From NCBI GenBank assembly GCA_049317645.1, contig JBMOHV010000001.1, forward strand, positions 6,661-70,660: 64,000 nucleotides of DNA. Direction: 5' to 3'. The first letter of the stretch is position 1, and the number at the start of each line of letters is the position of its first letter. Shown piece after piece: positions 35,042-43,093 of the stretch. Made by a program: the position numbers and the translations under genes. Origin of the DNA: SYHX01 sp049317645. Its GTDB lineage: Bacteria; Bacteroidota; Bacteroidia; UBA7662. The notes below the pieces were generated by a model. That model searched no databases. It had not been told where the DNA came from and saw nothing but the letters and a program-made list of their open reading frames with translations.

Positions 35042-35073
35042 GCCATGCGGATTCAAGGATAGGCCCTGCGGAT
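35032..35073 (+). repeat. 21-bp tandem duplication spanning the rocD stop codon
   Basis: Two 21-base units (35032-35052 and 35053-35073) differ at a single base (A against C). The unit contains the rocD stop TAG (35039-35041), so the duplication supplies a second in-frame TAG at 35060-35062. Confidence 0.85.
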
Positions 35074-35112
35074 TAGAGAGCCCTTGATGGACTCTCCCGT
35101 CAAAAAAGACGA

Positions 35113-35457
35113 TTAAAGCACCGACTGAACCACCTTGCGGAAGGACTCCGGGTGATTCATAGCCAAGTCGGCGAGGACCTTGCGGTTCAGTTCAATCGAA
35201 GAACTGTTCAATTTGCCCATCAATTTGGAATAGGACAAACCCTCCTGACGGGCCGCCGCGTTGATACGGGCAATCCAAAGGTTGCGGAAATGGCGCTTCT
35301 TGGTTTTGCGATCCCGGTAGGCATAGACCAAACCTTTTTCGACGGCGTTTTTGGCGACCGTGAAGACCGTGGAACGGGTGGTGAAATAACCCTTGGCTAA
35401 TTGCAGAATCCGCTTGCGGCGGGCGTGGGCGGCTACGTTATTGGACGATCTTGGCAT
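35113..35457 (-). CDS. rplT: 50S ribosomal protein L20
   Basis: The 114-residue protein has the L20 signatures MPRSSNNVAAHARRKRIL and FRNLWIARINAAARQEGLSYS. It is the last gene of the thrS-infC-rpmI-rplT operon and begins 6 bases after rpmI. In other bacteria L20 represses this operon through its leader; I could not trace such a structure here. Confidence 0.97.
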   Translation of the reverse strand: MPRSSNNVAAHARRKRILQLAKGYFTTRSTVFTVAKNAVEKGLVYAYRDRKTKKRHFRNLWIARINAAARQEGLSYSKLMGKLNSSSIELNRKVLADLAMNHPESFRKVVQSVL

Positions 35458-35463
35458 GGGGGC

Positions 35464-35664
35464 TTATTTACCGATGGTTAACAAACGCTTGATCAAGGCC
35501 TCGTTGGTGGTATCCACCAAGGCTCCGTGACTAAGGCGACGCTTCTGCACGGTGCTCTTCTTGGTCAAAATGTGACGCTTGTAGGCGTGCTTGCGCTTGA
35601 TTTTTCCTGTTCCGGTAAGAGCGAACCTCTTTTTGGCACCGGAATTGGTTTTCATTTTGGGCAT
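35464..35664 (-). CDS. rpmI: 50S ribosomal protein L35
   Basis: The 66-residue protein begins MPKMKTNSGAKKRF, the standard L35 N-terminus, and contains KIKRKHAYKRHILTKKS. The ATG at 35664 is used rather than an in-frame upstream start that would add non-homologous residues. It lies between infC and rplT as in most bacteria. Confidence 0.96.
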   Translation of the reverse strand: MPKMKTNSGAKKRFALTGTGKIKRKHAYKRHILTKKSTVQKRRLSHGALVDTTNEALIKRLLTIGK

Positions 35665-35750
35665 AACGCGGTTTTTTGGGCCCCGCAAAGGCCTTGAATC
35701 AAAGCCATCGGGGAGCGCGAAGATAAGCTGAAATGAAGATTTTTGAGCCC

Positions 35751-36311
35751 CTATTTTTTGACCCCTTTGGGAGCCAACGAGATGAACATACGCTTTCCTT
35801 CCAGCTTGGGCATGCTTTCGACCTTACCCAGATCTTCCAGCTGTTGAGCAAAAGTTAAGAGCAGCAGCTCTCCCCTTTCTTTGAAAACAATGGCGCGACC
35901 CCGGAAGTGCACATAGGCCCTCACCTTGGAGCCCTCCTCCAAAAAATTGCGGGCATGTTTGAGTTTGAACTGAAAATCGTGGTCGTCGGTATTGGGACCA
36001 AATCGAATTTCCTTCACCAAGTTTTTGGCGGCATGGGCCTTGATTTCCTTTTCCTTCCGCTTTTTTTCGTATTGATACTTGCTGTAATCGGTGATCCGGC
36101 AAACGGGTGGCGTTGCCGTTTCAGCAATGAGAACCAAGTCCAGACCCAGACCCTCGGCCATTTGGAGGGCCTTGGCCAAGGGGTAAACCCCTTGTTCTAT
36201 GTTTTCACCAACCAGTCGAACCTCTTCGGCGCGAATATTCTCGTTGATGGGATCCACCGGCTTCTGGGGCCGACGGTTAAAATGCGGATTGCGTACGGGC
36301 TGGTTGATAAT
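35751..36311 (-). CDS. infC: translation initiation factor IF-3 (non-canonical ATT/ATC start)
   Basis: IF-3 keeps 30S subunits free and proofreads start codons. The protein has the IF3-N domain (DPINENIRAEEVRLVGENIEQG split over helix and strand) and the IF3-C domain (KEIRFGPNTDDHDFQFKLKHA). No ATG exists near the N-terminus. The best start is ATT at 36311 or the next codon, ATC at 36308, both directly downstream of AGGAGGTC, a perfect Shine-Dalgarno sequence that is rare in this window. This gives 186 or 185 residues and an N-terminus rich in Arg, Asn and Pro, as expected. A GTG at 36257 would give 168 residues but lacks a ribosome binding site. Non-ATG starts in infC are known to allow autoregulation by IF-3. 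Confidence 0.93.
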   Translation of the reverse strand: MINQPVRNPHFNRRPQKPVDPINENIRAEEVRLVGENIEQGVYPLAKALQMAEGLGLDLVLIAETATPPVCRITDYSKYQYEKKRKEKEIKAHAAKNLVKEIRFGPNTDDHDFQFKLKHARNFLEEGSKVRAYVHFRGRAIVFKERGELLLLTFAQQLEDLGKVESMPKLEGKRMFISLAPKGVKK

Positions 36312-36319
36312 GACCTCCT
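36312..36319 (-). promoter_or_regulatory. strong Shine-Dalgarno sequence of infC
   Basis: The minus strand reads AGGAGGTC immediately before the ATT-ATC pair. Spacing from AGGAGG is 2 bases to ATT and 5 to ATC. Other genes in the window lack a recognisable Shine-Dalgarno sequence, so this one stands out and decides the infC start. Confidence 0.75.
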
Positions 36320-36363
36320 GGTTTAGTTGGGAAAAGGGTTGATAAATCGAAAGAAAAAATAGC

Positions 36364-38307
36364 TCATAGAACTGCTTCCAGTTCTTTCTGCAGCAGGGCT
36401 ACAAAGGCGGGTATTTCCAGGCTCTCGCCCTGACCATGACCATGACGACGCACCGCCACCGTGCCCGTTTGGGCTTCCTTCTCGCCGATAATCAGCATGT
36501 AAGGAATCTTCTGCACCTCGGCATCTCGGATTTTGCGGCCAATTTTTTCGTCACGGTGGTCAACACTACTGCGAATATCGGCAGCCAAAAGCTCCGATTG
36601 CAATTGCTCCGCAAATTCCTGAAACTTTTCGGAAATAGGCAAAATAGCCACCTGTTCAGGGGCCAGCCACAGCGGAAAATTCCCGGCACAGTGCTCGATA
36701 AGGAGGGCCACAAAGCGCTCCATGGAACCAAACGGCGCGCGGTGGATCATGACCGGCCGGTAACGACCGTTGTCCGCCCCCACATAGGTCAAATCAAATC
36801 GCTCGGGCAGGTTGTAGTCCACCTGAATCGTACCCAATTGCCAGGAACGACCCAAGGCATCGTGAACCATAAAATCCAATTTGGGGCCGTAAAAAGCCGC
36901 CTCCCCGGGAACGGTCACGGTTTTCATGCCCATTTCGTCCGTGGCCTCGATGATGGCTTGCTCCGCTTTGTTCCAGGCCTCGTCCGTTCCAATGTATTTG
37001 GTGCGATTCTCGGGGTCCCTCAACGAAATCTGAGCGGTGTATTTTTCAAAGCCAAGAACATCAAAAACCTTGAGAACAAGCGATATAACCTTCTTGAATT
37101 CATCCTTCACTTGATCATCCCGGCAGAACAAATGCGCATCGTCCTGGGTGAAACTGCGGACCCGAGTCAACCCGTGCAATTCCCCGTGTTGCTCGTAGCG
37201 GTACACCGTTCCAAACTCGGCCAGCCGTAGCGGTAGGTCCCGGTACGAACGGGGCTTGGTCCGGTAAATCTCGCAGTGATGCGGGCAATTCATGGGCTTG
37301 AGCAGGTACTCTTCGCCCTCGTGCGGTGTCAAAATAGGCCGGAAGGAATCCTGCCCGTATTTTTCCCAATGCCCGGAGGTTTGGTAAAGTTCTTTGTGCC
37401 CAATATGCGGCGTCACCACCTGCAAGTAACCGGCTTTGGTTTGTTGCCTGCGCAAAAACTGTTCCAGGATTTCGCGGACCATGGCGCCTTTGGGGAGCCA
37501 GAGGGGCAGGCCCATCCCCACCTTTTCACTGAAGGCGAAGAGTTCCAATTCTTTGCCCAATTTGCGGTGATCTCGTTTGCGGGCTTCTTCCAGCATATGC
37601 AAATGCTGCTCGAGTTCCTTGGCCTGCGGGAAGGCGATGCCGTAAATACGGGTTAACTGCTTGTTTTTTTCGTTTCCCCTCCAATAAGCACCCGCGGTAT
37701 TGAGGAGCTTCACCGCCTTGATCGCAGACGTGTCCCTCAAATGGGGGCCACGGCACAGGTCCGTGAATGCACCCTGGGTATAAAAGGTGATACGACCGTC
37801 TTCCAGGCCTTCAAGCAATTCCAATTTGTAAGGATCGCCCTTGCCCTCAAAATAGGCTACGGCTTCGGCCTTGGGTACTTCACGGCGCTGAAAAGCAGAA
37901 GATCGGCTGGCCAATTCCAACATTTTTTTCTCCACTTTGGGGAAATCATCGCTGGAAAAAGCATGGTCCCCAAAATCGATATCGTAATAAAAACCCTGCT
38001 CAATGGCCGGCCCAATCCCCAATCGAATCCCGGGGTACAGAGCCTCCAAGGCCTCCGCCAAAAGGTGGGCACTCGAATGCCAAAACGTAGAACGCGCACC
38101 GGGTTCATCCCATTTGAGCAAACGAAGGCGGGCTGTTTCGGGAAGACTGCGCTCCAAATCCCAGACTTCGCCGTTCACTTCCGCAGCAAGAACCTGTCTT
38201 GCCAAGCCTTCCGATAAAGAGCGGGCCACATCCAACGCCGTCGTCCCCAAGGGATAGGTCCGTTGGCTGCCGTCGGGGAGTTGAACGTTGATGGAATCGG
38301 GGGTCAT
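36364..38307 (-). CDS. thrS: threonyl-tRNA synthetase
   Basis: ThrRS charges tRNA-Thr. All domains are present: TGS (about 1-65, with LPDGSQRTYPLGTTALDVA), the editing domain with the zinc-like HSSAHLLAEAL region, the class II core with PMNCPHHCEIY and GELHGLTRVRSFTQDDAH, and the anticodon domain. The ATG at 38307 (MTPDSINVQL) is favoured over a TTG 42 bases upstream, as it matches the usual N-terminus. The product is 647 residues. A weak -7 candidate, TATATTCG, lies on the minus strand at 38359-38366. Confidence 0.96.
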   Translation of the reverse strand: MTPDSINVQLPDGSQRTYPLGTTALDVARSLSEGLARQVLAAEVNGEVWDLERSLPETARLRLLKWDEPGARSTFWHSSAHLLAEALEALYPGIRLGIGPAIEQGFYYDIDFGDHAFSSDDFPKVEKKMLELASRSSAFQRREVPKAEAVAYFEGKGDPYKLELLEGLEDGRITFYTQGAFTDLCRGPHLRDTSAIKAVKLLNTAGAYWRGNEKNKQLTRIYGIAFPQAKELEQHLHMLEEARKRDHRKLGKELELFAFSEKVGMGLPLWLPKGAMVREILEQFLRRQQTKAGYLQVVTPHIGHKELYQTSGHWEKYGQDSFRPILTPHEGEEYLLKPMNCPHHCEIYRTKPRSYRDLPLRLAEFGTVYRYEQHGELHGLTRVRSFTQDDAHLFCRDDQVKDEFKKVISLVLKVFDVLGFEKYTAQISLRDPENRTKYIGTDEAWNKAEQAIIEATDEMGMKTVTVPGEAAFYGPKLDFMVHDALGRSWQLGTIQVDYNLPERFDLTYVGADNGRYRPVMIHRAPFGSMERFVALLIEHCAGNFPLWLAPEQVAILPISEKFQEFAEQLQSELLAADIRSSVDHRDEKIGRKIRDAEVQKIPYMLIIGEKEAQTGTVAVRRHGHGQGESLEIPAFVALLQKELEAVL

Positions 38308-38368
38308 GAAGGGCTGAGCGGGGTCGGTTGAGGGTATTTTTTCGGACAAAAAAGCCTGCGAATATACA

Positions 38369-39466
38369 TCATTTGAGCCGGTTAAGCCCCTGCAGGGCCT
38401 GAGGATACCCCTTTTGGAGGCGAAGGCATTCCCGGTAATCGGCCGATGCTTCCGCCTTGCGGTCCATCATTTCGTAACACAGCCCTCGGTTTGCCAAGGC
38501 CGGCAAATCAGCAGAGCCCAAGGCTAGGACCCGATCAAAGCCCTGCAAAGCTGGGTCGTATTTCTGCTCCAATAAATCCAGGTAGGCCAGGTTGAAAAGG
38601 GCATCCCGATGCGACTTGTTCAATTGGAGAAGGGCCCGGTAATCCTGCCGGGCCGAGTCAGGGTAACCCTGGCCCTGCAATAACATCGCCCTGGCGTAGA
38701 GAGCCTCCGTATGGCCCGGACGGATTTCCAGCACATTGCTGAAATAGCGATGGGCCAAGCGAGGGTCTGGTTCGCGCAATCCCAGTTCGAGGTAAGCGGC
38801 GTAGAGGCGGGGGTCTTGTTCGATCGCGGTGAGCCAAGCCGAACGGGCCGCGGTGGTGTCCTTCTGTTCCAGGTGGGCCATGCCCTTGAGGAGGTAGGCC
38901 TCGGCCAAACGTTTGTCTCGTCGCAATGCTTCGTTGAGGTATTTGAAAGCCACCGAATATTGTCGATTAATCAAGGCCAATTCGCCCCGACGTAGGTAGG
39001 CTCTCACCAAGTTGGGATTGCGGGCCATGGCCACTCGCAATGCGTCGTCGGCCTCCGATATCAACCCAATACGGGTGTAGATCTCCCCCAGTATGCAATA
39101 AAAAAGAGCATTCCCCGTGTCCAGCAACAAGGCCGACTTGATATCGGCCGTGGCTTTGCGCAAGGCTTCCCGGGGCTGATCCGGAGACGCTTGGGCAGCG
39201 GCCGCAAGGCCGGATTCAGTCGTATTGGCCGAAACATCGCGATCGCGTTGCAGCCACCAATCGGCCCGTTCAGCGTACGCCGTCGCATCCGAACCATTCA
39301 TCGCAATCCGACGATTGAGATCTTTCAAAACCGCTTCGGCATCGGGAGCACTTTTTCGTTCCTCGCCCGCCATCTGCTTTGCCTGATCGCTGTTGCATGC
39401 CAACAAAAACCAAAAACCCAAGGGCAGGAACAAGACGACGACCCAACGTTGCACGGAACTGACCAT
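38369..39466 (-). CDS. tetratricopeptide-repeat lipoprotein
   Basis: This 365-residue protein has a signal peptide with lipobox FLLAC (Cys near residue 24) and about seven TPR units from residue 60 to the end, such as NLVRAYLRRGELALINRQYS and KRLAEAYLLKGMAHLEQ. TPR lipoproteins serve as scaffolds in the periplasm or outer membrane; the partner is unknown. The ATG at 39466 is chosen for its signal peptide and because two TATTTTTG elements lie directly upstream. It is divergent from the beta-propeller protein at 39508. Confidence 0.85.
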   Translation of the reverse strand: MVSSVQRWVVVLFLPLGFWFLLACNSDQAKQMAGEERKSAPDAEAVLKDLNRRIAMNGSDATAYAERADWWLQRDRDVSANTTESGLAAAAQASPDQPREALRKATADIKSALLLDTGNALFYCILGEIYTRIGLISEADDALRVAMARNPNLVRAYLRRGELALINRQYSVAFKYLNEALRRDKRLAEAYLLKGMAHLEQKDTTAARSAWLTAIEQDPRLYAAYLELGLREPDPRLAHRYFSNVLEIRPGHTEALYARAMLLQGQGYPDSARQDYRALLQLNKSHRDALFNLAYLDLLEQKYDPALQGFDRVLALGSADLPALANRGLCYEMMDRKAEASADYRECLRLQKGYPQALQGLNRLK

Positions 39467-39475
39467 TACTTTTAC

Positions 39476-39499
39476 CAAAAATAGCTTTCGCCAAAAATA
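39476..39499 (-). promoter_or_regulatory. two tandem Bacteroidota -7 elements (TATTTTTG) for the TPR lipoprotein gene
   Basis: The minus strand carries TATTTTTG at 39483-39476 and again at 39499-39492, 16 bases apart, both inside a repeated ten-base CTATTTTTGG. Either could be used, giving leaders of about 3 or 19 bases. Confidence 0.5.
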
Positions 39500-39507
39500 G
39501 CGACCCC

Positions 39508-40677
39508 ATGCACAAACACCGCCCATTGATTGAGGTACGCCTTTGGAAAAGGTCCGCATCCGACACGGTGCCCCTATTCACCTTGGTTACAGGATTCATT
39601 ATCAGCCTCCTGGCCCTTTCGAACCCCGCACGTTCCCAATCCATGCCCCCGTCGGCGATCCCAAGCGATTCGCTGATCTACCCCGCCGAACAACACTTTG
39701 CAAACGCCCGCTGGCTGACCCAAGGCGGGGACAATGCCGAAGCCTATTGGAACTCGGCCTCCAACAGCCTGGTTTTTCAGAGCAACAACCCCGCATGGGG
39801 CCTAAAATGCGACCAGATTTTTGTCTTGGACCCCACTCAGCTAAAGGCCCCGAATTTCCAACGCCCCACCATGGTTTCGACCGGCAAAGGCCGAACAACC
39901 TGCGCCTATTTTGTGCCCGGCGATGAGCGGGTGGTCTGGGCCTCCACCCACGGCGCGCAGGATTCCTGCCCCCCGCCCCCCGCCCCCCGTCCGGATCGCA
40001 AATACCTCTGGTCCATTGATCCCGCCTACGATATTTACCTCAGCGATTTGAAGGGAGGACAGCAGGAAGTTTTGGTGGAATCGCCCGGTTACGATGCCGA
40101 GGCCACCTTTTCACCGGACGGACGCTGGATGGTTTTTACCAGCACCCGGGATGGGGACTTGGACCTCTACCTTATGTCCTGGCCGGAACGCCAGGTAACC
40201 CGTGTGACCAGCGCCCTCGGTTACGATGGCGGGGCCTTTTTTTCGCCGGATAGCAAGCAACTTATTTTTAGGGCATCCCGCCCCCAGACACCCCAGGAAG
40301 TAGAAGAATACCAACAACTCCTCTCCGAAGGTCTGGTCGCCCCCACCCGCATGGAGCTCTTTGTCTGCAACCTGGACGGAAGCGGCCTGCGCCAAATCAC
40401 CCAACTGGGCGGTGCGAATTGGGCCCCTTACTTTCACCCCGACGGTCAGCGGGTTGTTTTTTCCTCCAATCACCACAGCAAGCGGGGTTTCCCTTTCAAC
40501 CTTTTTATGGTCAACCTGGACGGTAGCGGACTGAAGCAAATCACCTTTGACTCGACGTTTGACTCCTTCCCCATGTTTTCACCGGACGGTCGTCGTCTCA
40601 TTTTTGCCTCCAACCGTCGGAACGGCGGAACCCGCGATACCAACTTGATTCTCGTAGACTGGGTGGACCGTCCTTAA
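39508..40677 (+). CDS. exported TolB-like (PD40) beta-propeller protein
   Basis: This 389-residue protein has a signal peptide (cleavage after PARSQS) and a six-bladed propeller of PD40 repeats. The blades are marked by SPDGRWMVFTSTRDGDLDLY, SPDSKQLIFRAS, HPDGQRVVFSSNH and SPDGRRLIFASNRR. A proline run (PPPPAPRPD) lies near residue 155. Function is unknown; TolB-like propellers usually bind proteins or carbohydrates. It may start at this ATG or at an internal one, but only the full form has a signal peptide. It is divergent from the TPR lipoprotein. Confidence 0.82.
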   Translation: MHKHRPLIEVRLWKRSASDTVPLFTLVTGFIISLLALSNPARSQSMPPSAIPSDSLIYPAEQHFANARWLTQGGDNAEAYWNSASNSLVFQSNNPAWGLKCDQIFVLDPTQLKAPNFQRPTMVSTGKGRTTCAYFVPGDERVVWASTHGAQDSCPPPPAPRPDRKYLWSIDPAYDIYLSDLKGGQQEVLVESPGYDAEATFSPDGRWMVFTSTRDGDLDLYLMSWPERQVTRVTSALGYDGGAFFSPDSKQLIFRASRPQTPQEVEEYQQLLSEGLVAPTRMELFVCNLDGSGLRQITQLGGANWAPYFHPDGQRVVFSSNHHSKRGFPFNLFMVNLDGSGLKQITFDSTFDSFPMFSPDGRRLIFASNRRNGGTRDTNLILVDWVDRP

Positions 40678-40705
40678 CTTCGCCTGGACCCTAGCCCCTC
40701 CGCCT

Positions 40706-41875
40706 ATGCCCGTTTATCACCGCCTGGGACAAATCCCCCCCAAACGCCACACCCAATTCCGCAAGCCCAACGGAGAACTCTACTACGAACAATTGTTTGG
40801 GACCGTTGGCTTTGACGGCATGTCCTCCCTGATGTACCATCTGCATCGCCCCACCATCATTCGATCCATGGGCGAAACCCTGGACCTGAGACCGCAGATT
40901 GCCGTTCAACACAATATTACACCCCGGCGGTACCAAGGATTTCAGGTTCAGCCCGTGAGCGATTACCTGCACAGCCGGGTTCCCCTTTTTGTCAACAAAG
41001 AGCTCACCATGGGCCTTGCGGCCCCTTCCGGTAGCAGCCAGGATTATTTTTACAAAAACGCGGACGCCGATGAATTGGTTTTTGTCCACCGCGGAACCGG
41101 CACCCTGCGAACCCAATTGGGGAACATTGCCTTCGAAAAAGGCGATTACCTCCTGATCCCCCGCGGGATGATTCATTGTTTTGAATTTGACGGTGACGAC
41201 AACCGGCTCTTGTACTTGGAATCCCACGATCCCCTCTACACCCCCAAGCGCTACCGCAACTGGTTCGGGCAATTGCTGGAACATTCGCCCTATTGCGAGA
41301 GGGATTACAAACTCCCCACCGAGTTGGAAACCCACGATACCAAGGGCTCCTTTGAAATCAAAATACGCAAACAAGGGATCCTGCATTCGGTCACCTATGC
41401 CAGTCACCCTTTTGATGTGGTGGGCTACGACGGGTATAATTTTCCGTACGGTTTCAGTATCTATAATTTTGAACCCATCACCGGCCGCGTTCATCAACCG
41501 CCCCCTGTTCACCAAACCTTTGAAAGCAAAGGCTTTGTGGTTTGCAGTTTTTGCCCACGTCTCTACGATTACCACCCCCTCTCCATACCGGCCCCGTACA
41601 ACCACTCCAACATTGATTCCGAAGAAATTTTGTACTACGTGGATGGGGATTTTATGAGCCGAAACGATGTCAGCCCGGGTCAAATCACGCTGCACCCCGG
41701 CGGCATACCCCACGGACCCCACCCCGGCGCCTACGAGCGCAGCATCGGCAAAACCTCCACCGACGAATACGCTGTTATGATTGACACCTTCCGGCCCTTG
41801 GCCATCACCCAACAAGCCATGGCCCTGGACGACGGAACCTATTACCGCTCCTGGATGGAAAGCGCGTACGAATAA
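40706..41875 (+). CDS. hmgA: homogentisate 1,2-dioxygenase
   Basis: HmgA opens the ring of homogentisate to maleylacetoacetate in tyrosine and phenylalanine catabolism. The cupin fold is seen in DELVFVHRGTGTLRTQLG and PRGMIHCFEF. The iron-binding region is LHPGGIPHGPHPGAYE, supplying His and Glu ligands, with a further Tyr-rich segment. Length is 389 residues. The gene encoding the enzyme that makes its substrate, HPPD, follows 59 bases downstream, so the two form a tyrosine-degradation operon. Confidence 0.94.
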   Translation: MPVYHRLGQIPPKRHTQFRKPNGELYYEQLFGTVGFDGMSSLMYHLHRPTIIRSMGETLDLRPQIAVQHNITPRRYQGFQVQPVSDYLHSRVPLFVNKELTMGLAAPSGSSQDYFYKNADADELVFVHRGTGTLRTQLGNIAFEKGDYLLIPRGMIHCFEFDGDDNRLLYLESHDPLYTPKRYRNWFGQLLEHSPYCERDYKLPTELETHDTKGSFEIKIRKQGILHSVTYASHPFDVVGYDGYNFPYGFSIYNFEPITGRVHQPPPVHQTFESKGFVVCSFCPRLYDYHPLSIPAPYNHSNIDSEEILYYVDGDFMSRNDVSPGQITLHPGGIPHGPHPGAYERSIGKTSTDEYAVMIDTFRPLAITQQAMALDDGTYYRSWMESAYE

Positions 41876-41934
41876 CAAATCTCACGCGGACTCCTTTGAC
41901 TTCAACCCTGCCCCCACGATTCCCTCTTACAACG

Positions 41935-43065
41935 ATGAACCAACCTTTGACCCATCCCGCCCCTGCCTCGGTGAACGAGGATTTCCTCCCCTTGCTGGGC
42001 ACCGACCATTTGGAGCTCTATGTCGGCAATGCCAAGCAATCGGCCTACTATTACCAGGCTGCTTTTGGCTACGAACTCATCGCCTACGCCGGTCCCGAAA
42101 CCGGCCTCAAAGACCGGGCATCGTACGTGTTGCAACAAAACAAAATTCGTTTGGTTCTCACCTCCTCCCTGCATCCCGATACCGAAATTTCTCGGCATGT
42201 GGACAAGCACGGTGACGGAGTCAAATTCCTATCGTTGGGGGTGGACGATGCCCAGGCTGCCTTTGAAGCCACCGTGGCCCGCGGTGCTCGTCCCCATCAA
42301 GAACCCCAAGTCCATCAAGACGCCCACGGTCGGGTTGTGACCGCCTCCATTCATACCTACGGCGATACGGTGCACCGCTTTGTGGAGCGCAAGGATTACC
42401 AGGGACTTTTTATGCCGGGTTACGACAGCCCCCGTTGGAAATTACCTGTGGAATCGGTCGGCTTGCAGTACGTGGACCACTGCGTTGGGAATGTGGAGCT
42501 GGGCGCCATGAATACCTGGGTTGATTTTTACGAAAAAGTCATGGGCTTTCAGTTGCTGATCACCTTTGACGACAAGGACATATCCACCGAGTATTCGGCC
42601 CTGATGTCCAAAGTGGTCTCGAACGGCAACGGCTATGTCAAATTTCCCATCAACGAGCCAGCCGATGGCAAAAAGAAATCCCAAATCGAAGAGTACATCG
42701 AGTTCTACCAAGGAGCCGGGGTTCAACACATCGCCGTTGAAACCTACGACATCGTCCACACGGTGACCGAATTACGGCGTCGTGGTGTTGAATTTCTCTA
42801 CGTCCCCGAAACCTATTACGATGATCTCACCGAACGGGTGGGGGCCATTCACGAGGACATTGCCATCCTCAAATCCCTGAACATCTTGGTGGACCGGGAT
42901 GAACACGGTTACCTCTTGCAATTGTTCACCAAACCCGTTCAGGATAGGCCCACCCTGTTCTTTGAAATTATTCAACGCAGGGGCGCCAAATCTTTTGGCA
43001 AAGGAAACTTCAAAGCCCTCTTTGAATCCATCGAACGAGAGCAGGCCTTGAGGGGAAACCTCTGA
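41935..43065 (+). CDS. hppD: 4-hydroxyphenylpyruvate dioxygenase
   Basis: HPPD converts 4-hydroxyphenylpyruvate to homogentisate, the substrate of the preceding gene product. The 376-residue protein has two vicinal-oxygen-chelate domains. Iron ligands are visible as His in YVDHCVGNV, His in VQHIAVET and Glu in LFFEIIQRRG. The C-terminal GKGNFKALFESIEREQ helix gates the active site in the family. The ATG at 41935 is preferred to one 39 bases upstream, which adds a proline-rich, non-conserved stretch. No fumarylacetoacetase or maleylacetoacetate isomerase is in the window. Confidence 0.95.
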   Translation: MNQPLTHPAPASVNEDFLPLLGTDHLELYVGNAKQSAYYYQAAFGYELIAYAGPETGLKDRASYVLQQNKIRLVLTSSLHPDTEISRHVDKHGDGVKFLSLGVDDAQAAFEATVARGARPHQEPQVHQDAHGRVVTASIHTYGDTVHRFVERKDYQGLFMPGYDSPRWKLPVESVGLQYVDHCVGNVELGAMNTWVDFYEKVMGFQLLITFDDKDISTEYSALMSKVVSNGNGYVKFPINEPADGKKKSQIEEYIEFYQGAGVQHIAVETYDIVHTVTELRRRGVEFLYVPETYYDDLTERVGAIHEDIAILKSLNILVDRDEHGYLLQLFTKPVQDRPTLFFEIIQRRGAKSFGKGNFKALFESIEREQALRGNL

Positions 43066-43093
43066 GAACCACCCGTTTTTGAGGGGAAACCGA

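Noticed and set aside
35075..35096. Hairpin between rocD and rplT as a terminator
   Set aside because: The stem is short and interrupted (GAGAG/CTCTC plus two pairs) and no T-run follows on either strand.
40691..41878. 395-residue minus-strand open frame
   Set aside because: It mirrors homogentisate dioxygenase almost exactly; the plus strand carries the conserved metal ligands.
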